From Sinorhizobium psoraleae (lineage in GTDB: Bacteria > Pseudomonadota > Alphaproteobacteria > Rhizobiales > Rhizobiaceae): 64,000 nucleotides of DNA. Shown here piece by piece: positions 42,876 through 52,148 of the stretch; positions within the stretch are counted from its first letter, which is position 1; every line of letters begins with the position of its first letter. Below the pieces are notes generated by a model, which worked only from the letters and a program-made list of their open reading frames with translations, did no database searches and was not told the DNA's origin. Location of the stretch: the NCBI RefSeq assembly GCF_013283645.1, contig NZ_JABEKV010000007.1, positions 141,830 through 205,829 on the forward strand, given 5' to 3'. The position numbers and the translations under genes are program-made.

Positions 42876-45338
42876 TTGTCTTTCGGCGCCGATCTCGAGG
42901 CCATCCTCAACGCAATCCCCCTACCCATCATCGTCAAGGACTCGCACTTCCGCTTCCGGTTCCTCAACGAGGCGGCTTGCTCGCTGGTTGGCCGAAGGCC
43001 CAGTGAACTGATCGGCTGCACCGATTACGACATTCATCCGGCAGCAGAGGCGGATCGCATTCGCGAAATCGACAAACGCGTGATTGGTACCGGGCAGGAG
43101 GTTTCGGTCGAGGAAGAGATCGCCGTACCGGGCGGAGAGCTGAGGTTTTTTGTGACTGGCAAGTGTCGTGCAGCGCTGACGAGAGGAGATACGAGCGCAC
43201 ACATAATCGTGGCGACGATCCTCGATGTGACCGAACGGCGAAGGGCGGAGGCAGAGCTTCGCGCCAGCGAAGAACATTATCGAGCGCTCGTGGAACTGCA
43301 TCCGCAAGTGCCTTGGACGGCGGATCCATCGGGGCAGGTTCTGGAGATAGGTCCGCGCTGGGAAAATACCGGCTTTGCCCCAAAGGAAGCTCTTGGAGGG
43401 GGATGGGCGAGGGCGATGCACCCCGATGACCTGGACGACGTTCAGCGAGGGTGGTCGAAATCGCTTGCCACCGGAGAGCCGTTCGATATCGAGTTCCGCC
43501 TGGCGGCTGCCGAGGGTGGATACAGTTGGTTCCGCGGTCGTGCCGGCGCACGCAAAGCCGAAGACGGAACAATCCTCCGATGGTACGGCACCGTCGAGAA
43601 CATTGACGATCGCCGCAAGGCACTGGAAGCTCTTAAGGAGAGTGAGGCCCGCTTCCGGGCGATCGCCGACGACGCGCCGGTGATGATCTGGGTAACCGAC
43701 GAAAATGGCTCAGACGACTATCACAGCCGACTTTGGCTCGAGACAACCGGGCAGACCGCCGAGGAGGCGGCGGGGAAAGGCTGGTTAAATGCCATCCACC
43801 CCGACGACCGGGCCACGGTCGAAAGAGCATTTCTTGAGGCCTTCAACCGCCGCAAGCCCATCCGGATGGAATATCGTCTTAAGCGCGCCGACGGTGGATC
43901 AGCGTGGATCAGCGACATCGGACAACCGCGCTTTGCAGCGGACGGGAAGTTTCTCGGCTTCGTTGGCATTGCGCTCGACAGCACCGAGCGTCGCAACGCT
44001 GAACGGGAGCGGTTGCTGGCGCAGAAGCAAATTCACCACATGGCGCGGCATGATGCGCTGACAGGATTACCGAACCGGCAGTTTCTGCGCGAGGAGTTCG
44101 AGCGCGTGTCGGGCCAAATTGCGCCGGGCACGAGAACCGCAGTTCTCTGCCTGGATCTCGATGGCTTCAAGGCGGTCAACGACGCCTATGGTCGAGCCAC
44201 CGGCGACCTGCTGCTGCGCCGTGTGGCTGAGCGGCTACAAAACTGCATCAAGCAATCCGATATCCTCTGTCGCTTGGGTGGTGACGAATTTGCCGTCCTG
44301 CGCACCGGCATCAACAGCAATGATGAAGCCCGCTTGCTGGCGCAGCAGCTTATAGATGTCGTTGAAGCACCGTATGAACTCGCAGGCAAGCATGTCGACC
44401 TCGGGGCAGTTGTCGGGCTTGCGGCTGCTCCGAGCGGTGACCAGGCGATAGACGAGCTTATCAAGGCTGCTGACGTGGCGCTTGATCGGGCCAAGTCCGC
44501 TGGCCGTGGCACATATGTCCAGTATGAGCCTGGAATGGATGCGCATCTGCAGGCAGTGCAGCAGATGAGGATCTCACTGCGGCAGGCCCTGGGAAACAAT
44601 GAGCTTGAAGTACACTACCAGCCGATCGTCAACCTTCATACGGGCGAGATTACGACATTTGAGGCACTGGCCCGGTGGCCACATCCGGAAAGAGGCCAAG
44701 TGTCGCCTGCCGAATTCATTCCTGTTGCCGAGGAATCCGGCCTGATTGGCCCGCTCGCCGAGTGGATTCTTCGTCAGGCTTGCACCGAGGCGGTGAAGTG
44801 GCCCTCCCATGTCGGTGTGGCCGTCAATCTTTCACCGCTGCAATTCAGGAACCGGCGCCTCGTCGCGACTGTGTGCATCATTTTGGAAGAGACGGGTCTG
44901 GATGCCTCGCGTCTACAGCTCGAGATCACCGAGTCGGTGTTGCTCGACGACTGCGACGGCAATCTTCAGATCCTAAAGGATTTCCGACGGCTCGGCGTGA
45001 AGCTGGCAATTGACGATTTCGGAATCGGCTTCTCGTCGCTAAGTTACCTCAGAACCTTTCCCTTCGACAAAATCAAGGTCGACCGCAGCTTCATCACCGA
45101 TCTTCCGGATGGCTCGGAATCCTTGGCGATCGTCAGGGCGGTTGCTGCGATCGGCCGCTCGCTTGGCATCATTACAACGGTAGAAGGTGTGGAGCACCAG
45201 AACCAGTTCGACCTGATCAAGGCAGAGGGGTTCGATGAAGCGCAGGGTTATCTAATTGCACGCCCCCTGCCCGCTCAGCAGGCACTGGACCTCGCTCATT
45301 CCGCCCACCGCGGGATTTCCAACACGGAGCATGGATGA
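42876..45338 (+). CDS. Triple-PAS GGDEF-EAL cyclic-di-GMP protein
   Basis: 820 residues from TTG 42876, chosen because CGGAGT lies 6 bp ahead. Three PAS modules fill about 5-385 (RFRFLNEAACSLVGRRPSEL; HYRALVELHPQVPWTADPSG; ARFRAIADDAPVMIWVTDEN). The GGDEF domain at about 390-555 has CRLGGDEFAVLR at 467-471, and the EAL domain at about 570-815 has TFEALARWPHPE with later DDFGIGFSSLSYL and EGVE. Both active sites look intact, so the protein may make and degrade cyclic di-GMP; the inhibitory RxxD site reads KQSD. There is no membrane segment, so the PAS domains sense a cytoplasmic signal. Confidence 0.92.
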   Translation: MSFGADLEAILNAIPLPIIVKDSHFRFRFLNEAACSLVGRRPSELIGCTDYDIHPAAEADRIREIDKRVIGTGQEVSVEEEIAVPGGELRFFVTGKCRAALTRGDTSAHIIVATILDVTERRRAEAELRASEEHYRALVELHPQVPWTADPSGQVLEIGPRWENTGFAPKEALGGGWARAMHPDDLDDVQRGWSKSLATGEPFDIEFRLAAAEGGYSWFRGRAGARKAEDGTILRWYGTVENIDDRRKALEALKESEARFRAIADDAPVMIWVTDENGSDDYHSRLWLETTGQTAEEAAGKGWLNAIHPDDRATVERAFLEAFNRRKPIRMEYRLKRADGGSAWISDIGQPRFAADGKFLGFVGIALDSTERRNAERERLLAQKQIHHMARHDALTGLPNRQFLREEFERVSGQIAPGTRTAVLCLDLDGFKAVNDAYGRATGDLLLRRVAERLQNCIKQSDILCRLGGDEFAVLRTGINSNDEARLLAQQLIDVVEAPYELAGKHVDLGAVVGLAAAPSGDQAIDELIKAADVALDRAKSAGRGTYVQYEPGMDAHLQAVQQMRISLRQALGNNELEVHYQPIVNLHTGEITTFEALARWPHPERGQVSPAEFIPVAEESGLIGPLAEWILRQACTEAVKWPSHVGVAVNLSPLQFRNRRLVATVCIILEETGLDASRLQLEITESVLLDDCDGNLQILKDFRRLGVKLAIDDFGIGFSSLSYLRTFPFDKIKVDRSFITDLPDGSESLAIVRAVAAIGRSLGIITTVEGVEHQNQFDLIKAEGFDEAQGYLIARPLPAQQALDLAHSAHRGISNTEHG

Positions 45339-45714
45339 CACAAGGAATACTCTGGTGTTGCGCACGGTCGTGAGCGTAACCGGTGCCCATTGGCGATGAA
45401 CGATCTGCCGCGCGCCGGGTGGTCATTTCTCCAGTCCAGTCGAGCCAGTGTCTGATGAGTCTCGCTTGGTAGCTAAGCGCGGGACTGCGGCCGATTCAGT
45501 TGATGTTCCCGTTCTGTGCTCAAAGGATCGCATAATGTATCACCCGGAACTGGAGCTCAGCGCTCAGCGGGGCCGCATTGGGGTCATGAGTGTCTTGATG
45601 ATCTTGAATTGCCGTGGGTCGAGGGGGCGCATAAGTCCGGCATAATCGCCGACATCGTCCAGGGGGTGCGTGTAAGGTCGCCACGCATAGATCGGCATGG
45701 ATGGACGGCCCAAG
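45339..45714. other. Intergenic region with the second dif-like site
   Basis: No supported gene; it holds the dif-like sequence at 45527-45550. A 65-codon plus-strand frame (45448-45645) has no recognisable content. Confidence 0.5.
45527..45550 (+). repeat. dif-like sequence, copy 2
   Basis: ATCGCATAATGTATCA followed by CCCGGAAC; the first 16 bases are identical to 28896-28911, in the same orientation 16.6 kb away. Confidence 0.4.
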
Positions 45715-47097
45715 TCACTCCAGGCCGATCCAGACGAATCCGTCCTGTTGTCGGCAAGGATAAATGGCTAGCCTGGCGCGGTTTTTCGAAATGTCGCCCG
45801 CGTATTCATAGCCTGGCGCAGTACCGTCCTGCTGCAACTGCGCCCACTGCCTGATTTCGCCAGTGAGCAGATCAAAACAGCTCTGATGCCATCGGCAGAC
45901 CAGGCCAAGATCGCTGGTGATGGTGCTTTCGGTGTGTGGGAGTTGCAGCCCCTCAGTCTGGGCCGGACTGCGGCGTTCGTAGAGCGGCAGATGGAGATGC
46001 GGGCAGGCGTTGTTAAAGGCGCAATAACCCTCCGCTCCGCGAACGACGACGATGTCGTAGTCTTCGAAATCGAGAATCCGTCGTTCGTGCAGTTGAAGCT
46101 CGTCTTCCGCAAGAGCGCGAACCCACCTTCTGCCGCCCTGCCGGACCGTTTCGCGGCGAGGTTTGGCGTTGAGTTCCGCGTCGATTTCAGGTTTCAGTCC
46201 GACGACCTCGAACAGACTCGTACGCTCCAAGGTGCCGCGAAGGCGCACTCTAAGGAAATCGGCGATTTCCACCTTGTCGGCGATCTCGTCGCGGAGCGAC
46301 TCGGAGATCAGCAGACGCGTACCGGCCTCCTTGTTGGCGGCCTCGATCCGACTTGCCACATTGACCACGTCACCGACGGCAGTCAGACGTCCGTGTCCTG
46401 CAAAACCCAAAGTGCCGATGACGGCCTCGCCGTAGTTGAGGCCGATGCGAATATCGAAATCGATGCCATACATAGAGGCGAAGAAGGGCTTTAGACGATC
46501 GACCGTGCCAAGGGTCTGGAGTGCCGCGTTGATGGCGCGCAGCGGGGCGTCGGGCTGGTCGTTCATTCCGAATACGGCCATTAGCCCGTCACCGATGAAA
46601 TTGTCGATGAAACCGCCGTTCTGCTCGATGATGTCGCCGACCTGCGCGAAGTAGCGATTGAGCAGATACATCACGTCATACGGAGAAAGCGTCTCCGACA
46701 GCGCCGTGAAATTGGCGATGTCGCTGAAGAACACCGCAACGTGCTTGGCTTCCCCGGACCTTGTCGCGGCAGAGGCGCCAAGTTGGCTGGTGATCATCAA
46801 GTCGGTTTCATCCAACACCAGACGCCGGACGCGAAGGTCGCCTCGCGGTTTAAGCTGGCAAGCCAGCCGAACCTCCTTTGCCAATCTCAACCGGTCCGCC
46901 ATGGCAGCCTCAGCAGAATTCCGATCTGGGCAGGCCTCCAGGCCAGCGAGGATCCACACGCGGCAGGTCGAGCATTTCGCCCTACCGCCGCACGCATGTG
47001 CAAACGGCACGCCCGATCTCACAGCGGCCTCCAGTACGGTTTCGTCGGCGGCCACGTCGAAATCCATCTGATCGGGTAGGGCGGTTACTCTGGTCAT
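45715..47097 (-). CDS. Ferredoxin - class III nucleotide cyclase - Rieske fusion
   Basis: 460 residues from the ATG at 47097. Residues about 5-90 form a plant-type 2Fe-2S ferredoxin domain (CGGRAKCSTC, with the fourth Cys at about 80). Residues about 115-300 are a class III adenylate/guanylate cyclase domain: VFFSDIANFTALSETL and NFIGDGLMAVFG carry the two metal Asp residues, and GDVVNVASRIEA the catalytic Asn and Arg. The base-selecting Lys seen in most bacterial adenylate cyclases (IDKYIGD) is Asn here (IDNFIGD). Residues about 350-455 form a Rieske domain (CPHLH at 364; CRWHQS at 400). Two different iron-sulfur centres thus frame the cyclase, suggesting redox control. It is divergent from the binding protein-cyclase operon. 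Confidence 0.88.
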   Translation of the reverse strand: MTRVTALPDQMDFDVAADETVLEAAVRSGVPFAHACGGRAKCSTCRVWILAGLEACPDRNSAEAAMADRLRLAKEVRLACQLKPRGDLRVRRLVLDETDLMITSQLGASAATRSGEAKHVAVFFSDIANFTALSETLSPYDVMYLLNRYFAQVGDIIEQNGGFIDNFIGDGLMAVFGMNDQPDAPLRAINAALQTLGTVDRLKPFFASMYGIDFDIRIGLNYGEAVIGTLGFAGHGRLTAVGDVVNVASRIEAANKEAGTRLLISESLRDEIADKVEIADFLRVRLRGTLERTSLFEVVGLKPEIDAELNAKPRRETVRQGGRRWVRALAEDELQLHERRILDFEDYDIVVVRGAEGYCAFNNACPHLHLPLYERRSPAQTEGLQLPHTESTITSDLGLVCRWHQSCFDLLTGEIRQWAQLQQDGTAPGYEYAGDISKNRARLAIYPCRQQDGFVWIGLE

Positions 47098-47202
47098 GTC
47101 CGGACACGGCTCCGGCGGGTCGAAACAGAATCTAACACCAATAGCGCTGGCAATCGAATCCTGCGCGAGCCGGGCTGCGACCCCGCGACCGGTGCTGTTC
47201 AC

Positions 47203-47575
47203 CGAGGCACCGCCGCATCTGCCGCCAGGAGATCACCCCGGCCGAATGAGGTTGAGAAAAACAGTGTACGTTGAACTTTCAATCGCTCCTTTGTCAGACC
47301 GGAAAAGCCAAGCGCATTGGCGTAGCGCCAGAGCCGAAGTCCTCTGGTCCTCTCATGTTTTCCTGGCGACCGAGCTCTGATCGATAAGAACGCGGTCAAA
47401 CAACGCGACCAACCCCGCATATTCGTCGGCCAGTACCTCTGGCGCCATACTTCTTTCGAATTAAGCGAATGGGCTCAGCGTCAATTGACGTTGCCAAAGG
47501 TTCGCATTCAGTTCAGTTTGTGCCAAGCAGAAGTAACGAAGAGAAATACACACAAGTTGCTTTAAAGAGCACAGA
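47203..47575. promoter_or_regulatory. Divergent promoter region between cyclase genes
   Basis: This 373-bp space separates the ferredoxin-cyclase-Rieske gene from the binding protein-cyclase operon. TTCG-AATTAAG-CGAA at about 47456-47470 is a short inverted repeat and may be an operator. A 73-codon minus-strand frame (47199-47420) has no recognisable content. Confidence 0.3.
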
Positions 47576-49429
47576 ATGGATCTGATGCTCAATCGCGTCA
47601 ATCAAGGAGAGAGAACTCGGCGGGGGCGGTACATGATGGGGGTGCAACCGGCGCGGAAAGCTTTGCGGTGGCGGTTGACGTCGCCGCGAAAGTCAAAGTC
47701 GAGACGCATGGTCGTCACCGGGGCGATCACGATACTCCTCATCGGTCTTTCCCAAACAGCCCGATCGGCCGATGTGGACCGCGACACGCTGAGACTGTTG
47801 ATATGGCAAGCGCCCAGTACTCTCAACCCGCATTTGGCACCTGGCATCAAAGATCAGACCGCCAGCCGTATAGTTTATGAGCCGCTGGCGAGCTTTGACG
47901 ACGAGGGTAATCTGGTTCCCTTTTTAGCAGCCGAGATTCCTTCCGTGGCGAATGGTCAGGTCGCTGCCGATGGGAGGTCCGTAACGTGGAAGCTAAGGCC
48001 GAACGTCAAGTGGTCCGATGGCGTCCCCTTCACGGCTAAGGACGTCCTTTTTACTCATGCCTACATCACCAACAAGGACATCGGTTCGTCGAGTACCGGG
48101 TCGTATAGATCGGTCGAGAAGGTCGAGGCGCTCGATGACCTGACCGTGAAGGTCACGTTCAAGACCGTCAATCCCGCTTGGTCGCTGCCCTTTGTGGGCG
48201 TACAAGGCATGATCATTCCGGAACACGTGTTTGCCGCGTATAACAACAAGGATGCTGTCTATGCTCCCGCCAATTTGGCGCCTATAGGCACAGGCCCTTA
48301 TCGCCTCAAGGAATTCCGCACCGAAGATGTGCTTCTTATTGGCGAGGACGTCGTCAATACGGTCAAGATCATTTTCGAACCAAATCCCGAATATCGAGAT
48401 CGTGCGAGCTTGAACTTCAAACAGGTCACCCTCCAAGGCGGCGGCGACGCCAACACGGCCGCCGATGCGGTGTTGAGCGAAGGCATCATAGATTATGCGT
48501 GGAATCTCCAGGTCGGCGAGGCTGAGCTCCGCAGGCTCGAAACCAAAGGAGTAGGCAGGGTCGCCCTCTACTGGGGGTCTTATGTCGAACGCGTAATGCT
48601 CAATTTCAGCGATCCCAAGCGCGAGACCGCGGACGGCGAACGTTCAAGCACGCAGTTTCCCCACCCGATTTTAAACGACAGGCGCGTTCGACAGGCGCTG
48701 TCCGTCGCGGTTGACCGCGAAAAAATCGCCGAGCTTTATGGCAGAAGCGCCCGCGCCACGGCTAACGTTCTGGTTTCACCCGCATCCTTCGCTTCCCAAA
48801 ACACAAGGTGGGAATTCAATCTCGACAAGGCCCGCGCGCTACTCGATGAAGCCGGCTGGCGCGACAGCGATGGCGACTCGGTTCGGGACAAGAACGGCGT
48901 TCCGCTCAGCCTGATTTTCCAGACCTCGTTCAACTCGGTTCGGGAGAAAACCCAAGACATCATCAAGGCAGACTTTGCGTCGATCGGCGTCAGGGTAGAG
49001 AACAAGCTGATCGATGCCAGCATCTTTCTGGGCTCAACTCCAGACAGTACAAACACGCGACGGCACTTTTATTCGGACTTGGAGGAATTTGCTTATGGAA
49101 ACAAGGGACCCGATCCCGGCAGCTATATGATTGGTTGGACCTGTGCCGAAGCCGCCCAGAAAGCGAACAACTGGTCCGCGTCGAACTGGGCCCGCTACTG
49201 CAATGGTGAGTACGACGCGTTGTTCAAGGCGTCCGCAACCGAGATGGACCCAGAGAAACGGCGAAGACTTTTCGTCGCCATGAATGATCTTCTGATCAGC
49301 GACGCCGCTGTCATTCCCCTGGTAGAGTGGTCCTACGTTTCCGGACTGCGCAACGACATCGTCGGCTATGATCCGACCCCTTGGGATTCCGAGACCTGGA
49401 ACATCGCGAAGTGGCAGCGCAAGAATTGA
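47576..49429 (+). CDS. Family 5 (peptide-type) ABC substrate-binding protein
   Basis: 617 residues as drawn; starts at 47585 or 47633 are also possible. A signal peptide (MVVTGAITILLIGLSQTARS then AD) lies unusually far from the first ATG. The mature part is a DppA/OppA-type binding protein: LRLLIWQAPSTLNPHLAPGI, VTWKLRPNVKWSDGVPFTA, PIGTGPYRLKEF, QALSVAVDREKIAEL and LDEAGWRDSDGDSVRDKNGV. No transporter subunits follow. Instead a membrane cyclase begins 22 bp after the stop, so the binding protein may act as the periplasmic sensor for that cyclase. That is inference from gene order. Confidence 0.85.
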   Translation: MDLMLNRVNQGERTRRGRYMMGVQPARKALRWRLTSPRKSKSRRMVVTGAITILLIGLSQTARSADVDRDTLRLLIWQAPSTLNPHLAPGIKDQTASRIVYEPLASFDDEGNLVPFLAAEIPSVANGQVAADGRSVTWKLRPNVKWSDGVPFTAKDVLFTHAYITNKDIGSSSTGSYRSVEKVEALDDLTVKVTFKTVNPAWSLPFVGVQGMIIPEHVFAAYNNKDAVYAPANLAPIGTGPYRLKEFRTEDVLLIGEDVVNTVKIIFEPNPEYRDRASLNFKQVTLQGGGDANTAADAVLSEGIIDYAWNLQVGEAELRRLETKGVGRVALYWGSYVERVMLNFSDPKRETADGERSSTQFPHPILNDRRVRQALSVAVDREKIAELYGRSARATANVLVSPASFASQNTRWEFNLDKARALLDEAGWRDSDGDSVRDKNGVPLSLIFQTSFNSVREKTQDIIKADFASIGVRVENKLIDASIFLGSTPDSTNTRRHFYSDLEEFAYGNKGPDPGSYMIGWTCAEAAQKANNWSASNWARYCNGEYDALFKASATEMDPEKRRRLFVAMNDLLISDAAVIPLVEWSYVSGLRNDIVGYDPTPWDSETWNIAKWQRKN

Positions 49430-49451
49430 ATTGCTGAAGGGGAACTGCGGT

Positions 49452-52148
49452 ATGGCAACAGACGAGCCGGGTTTCGCGAAGAGCCGCAATGCATACCTTT
49501 TTCCCTGGAGGGGGCTCACGCAAGCCATCGCGCCAGTTTTGTGGAGGCTCAACATCGGCGGCAAGCTGACGCTCGGTTTTGGAGTCCTTGTCGCCATTTT
49601 GCTGCTGGTGGTCGGGATGAACTATCTCGGCAGCATAGAGGCCGTCAACAACATCAACAGAACCACCAATCTGAGTGCGCCGAGCGCCGTTGCTTCGGCG
49701 CGAGCGCAGGCAAATCTCTTACGCATGCTGGGCGAAGTCAGGGGCTACCTGGCCTTGGGTGATGAATCCTACCGGGAAGGCTATCGACAGGCGGAGGATG
49801 CCTTCTTGGCTGATATGCATGCGCTCGAGGCACTTTTGCGTGAGAGGGGCAAGCCGCGGGCCAGCACGGGTGCTGGCGATGTTGAGATGGGCATGCAGGC
49901 ACTCGGCGAAAAGCTCGCAGCGTGGCAGCCACTTCCTGATCAACTCTTTGAATTGCGCAATGATCAGTTGCGTAGAGAACCAGCGCTCAAAATCCTCATC
50001 AGCGATGCGAACCCACTGATCGCAACGATCGTCGCATCGGCAAAGGCGATGATGCTCGCCCAACAGAATCGGGAAGCCACCCCCGCCAACACGGCGCTTC
50101 TCGTTGATCTCGCGTCGTTTCACAGCTCGTTTTACGCAATGGTTGCAGGCTTGCGCGGATATGTGACGACAGGACGAAAGAGTTTCAGATACGAATATGA
50201 GACGAATCTGACCGTTAATGAAACAGCATGGTCTCATATCGCCAACAGCAGAATATTGGCGCCCAACCAGACCGCACTGGTCGAAAAGATCTCCAAAATG
50301 CGTGCTGCTTTTCTGAAGCTGCCTTCCAAAATGTTTGATGCGGTAGAGGGCGAGCACGCCCGCGAGGATCTTTATCTTTTCCGCACGAAAGCAGTCCCGT
50401 TGGCTGAAGAGATGCTTCAGCTTTTGGACAATGTCGCCACACAGGAGCAGGGGCGGTTGCAGGTCGATCTCGGCCATAGCAGGGATCAGCTCGAAGAGGC
50501 ACAAAGGATCATCCTTGTTGTGGGGGCCGCGGCTGTTCTCCTGGCTCTGCTCCTCGGAATGCTATTTCGGGAGAACATCGCCGGTCCGGTACAGCGCCTG
50601 ACCAATGTCGCGGATCGGGTGCGCAGAGGAGATCTCTTGGCCCGCGCCAAGATCGAGTCCGGAGACGAGATCGGCAAGTTGGCAGAGACCTTCAATAACA
50701 TGACTGGCCAACTGGCTGCCAATCTCGGCGACCTTGAGGACCGTCGAATAGAACAAGAAAGTCTGGCAAGGCGGTTCCGCCGACAAAGCGAGTATCTCAG
50801 TGCCCTGCACGAAACCTCGCTTGGCCTGGTCGCCCGACTCGATCTGGCAGAGCTGCTGTCGGATCTCACCGCTCGAGCTGCACAATTGCTCGGCACCGAG
50901 CATGGTTATGTCTACCTGGTGGACGGGGCAGGCGAATATCTCGAACGGATGGTCGGAGTCGGGGTCTACACCACGCATATCGGCCAGAAGCTTCGCAAGA
51001 ACGAGGGCGTTGCCGGCGCCGTCTGGAATACGGGCGACGCGCTCGTGATTAAGGATTATCCAAACTGGTCGGGGCGGGCTGCCGCGGCGGCGCAGATGGA
51101 CGTGACAATCCGGACGATCATGGGCGTGCCGCTCAAGTCCCGCGAAACTGTCGTGGGGGTGCTCGGTATTGCATACGATGACGCCTCCGCGCTTGAATTC
51201 GGGGAGGAAGAGGTAGAACTGCTGAGGCGCTTCGGCCAACTCGCCTCAATAGCGTTGGAAAACGCACGGCTGCACACGGCTACCGATGCTGCCAAGCGGC
51301 AAGCCGAAGAAGCGAGCAAGCGCGTGGGTGAGCAGAATCGCTTGCTCGAATCCTTGTCGAGCAAGTTATCAAAGTACCTTTCCCCGCAGGTGTATGCGTC
51401 AATCTTCTCCGGAAAGCAGAGTGTCGAGATTTCTTCGAAAAGAAGGAAGCTGACAATATTCTTTTCCGACATAGCTGATTTTACGACAACCACCGACAAG
51501 CTCGAATCCGAGGAACTAACGGAACTGCTCAATCACTATCTCACGGAGATGGCGAAGATCGCACTGGAGCACGGCGCAACGATCGACAAATACATTGGAG
51601 ACGCGATAGTGGCCTTCTTCGGCGACCCGGAATCGAAGGGTACCAAGCAGGACGCGCTCGCATGCGTAAGGATGGCGATCGCCATGCAGAAACGGGTGCG
51701 AGAGCTGCAGCGGATCTGGGCCGACGGCGGCTACAAACTACCGTTCCACCTCCGCATCGGGATCAATACCGGATACTGTACGGTCGGTAATTTTGGCAGT
51801 GAGGATCGAATGGATTACACGATCATTGGCGGTGAGGTAAATCTTGCCTCACGACTTCAGGCTCATGCCGAAATCGGGGGGATTCTTGTAGCGCAAGAGA
51901 CCTATGCACTTGTCAAGGATGAGATAGACGCTGAAGAACTGGGCCCGCTCGCAATCAAGGGCTTTTCGCATCCCATCAACTCGTATCGAGTTCTGGGCGC
52001 CCGAGACGAGCAGTCAATGCCGGCGAGAATGGTTCGGTACAATCAGGAGGGGTTGCGGCTTGAAATCGACCTCGGGGCGTTAAAGGGTGCCGAGCGAGCT
52101 GAAGCGATCAAGGTGCTCGAGAAATACATAACCGCGCTCCGCGATTAA
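49452..52148 (+). CDS. Membrane-bound HAMP-GAF class III nucleotide cyclase
   Basis: 898 residues from the ATG at 49452 (AAGGGGAA ahead). A first membrane helix at about 35-57 (LGFGVLVAILLLVVGMNYLG) and a second at about 350-372 (IILVVGAAAVLLALLLGMLF) frame a periplasmic helical sensor domain of about 290 residues. A HAMP linker (RLTNVADRVRRGDLLARAKI), a GAF domain at about 446-606 (LLSDLTARAAQLLGTEHGYV, IMGVPLKSRETVVGVLGIAY) and a cyclase domain at about 660-840 follow. Metal Asp residues are in FFSDIADFTTTTDKLE and YIGDAIVAFFGDP; the adenine-type Lys is present (IDKYIGD), as is EVNLASRL. It probably makes cAMP in response to an outside signal, perhaps delivered by the upstream binding protein. 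Confidence 0.9.
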   Translation: MATDEPGFAKSRNAYLFPWRGLTQAIAPVLWRLNIGGKLTLGFGVLVAILLLVVGMNYLGSIEAVNNINRTTNLSAPSAVASARAQANLLRMLGEVRGYLALGDESYREGYRQAEDAFLADMHALEALLRERGKPRASTGAGDVEMGMQALGEKLAAWQPLPDQLFELRNDQLRREPALKILISDANPLIATIVASAKAMMLAQQNREATPANTALLVDLASFHSSFYAMVAGLRGYVTTGRKSFRYEYETNLTVNETAWSHIANSRILAPNQTALVEKISKMRAAFLKLPSKMFDAVEGEHAREDLYLFRTKAVPLAEEMLQLLDNVATQEQGRLQVDLGHSRDQLEEAQRIILVVGAAAVLLALLLGMLFRENIAGPVQRLTNVADRVRRGDLLARAKIESGDEIGKLAETFNNMTGQLAANLGDLEDRRIEQESLARRFRRQSEYLSALHETSLGLVARLDLAELLSDLTARAAQLLGTEHGYVYLVDGAGEYLERMVGVGVYTTHIGQKLRKNEGVAGAVWNTGDALVIKDYPNWSGRAAAAAQMDVTIRTIMGVPLKSRETVVGVLGIAYDDASALEFGEEEVELLRRFGQLASIALENARLHTATDAAKRQAEEASKRVGEQNRLLESLSSKLSKYLSPQVYASIFSGKQSVEISSKRRKLTIFFSDIADFTTTTDKLESEELTELLNHYLTEMAKIALEHGATIDKYIGDAIVAFFGDPESKGTKQDALACVRMAIAMQKRVRELQRIWADGGYKLPFHLRIGINTGYCTVGNFGSEDRMDYTIIGGEVNLASRLQAHAEIGGILVAQETYALVKDEIDAEELGPLAIKGFSHPINSYRVLGARDEQSMPARMVRYNQEGLRLEIDLGALKGAERAEAIKVLEKYITALRD

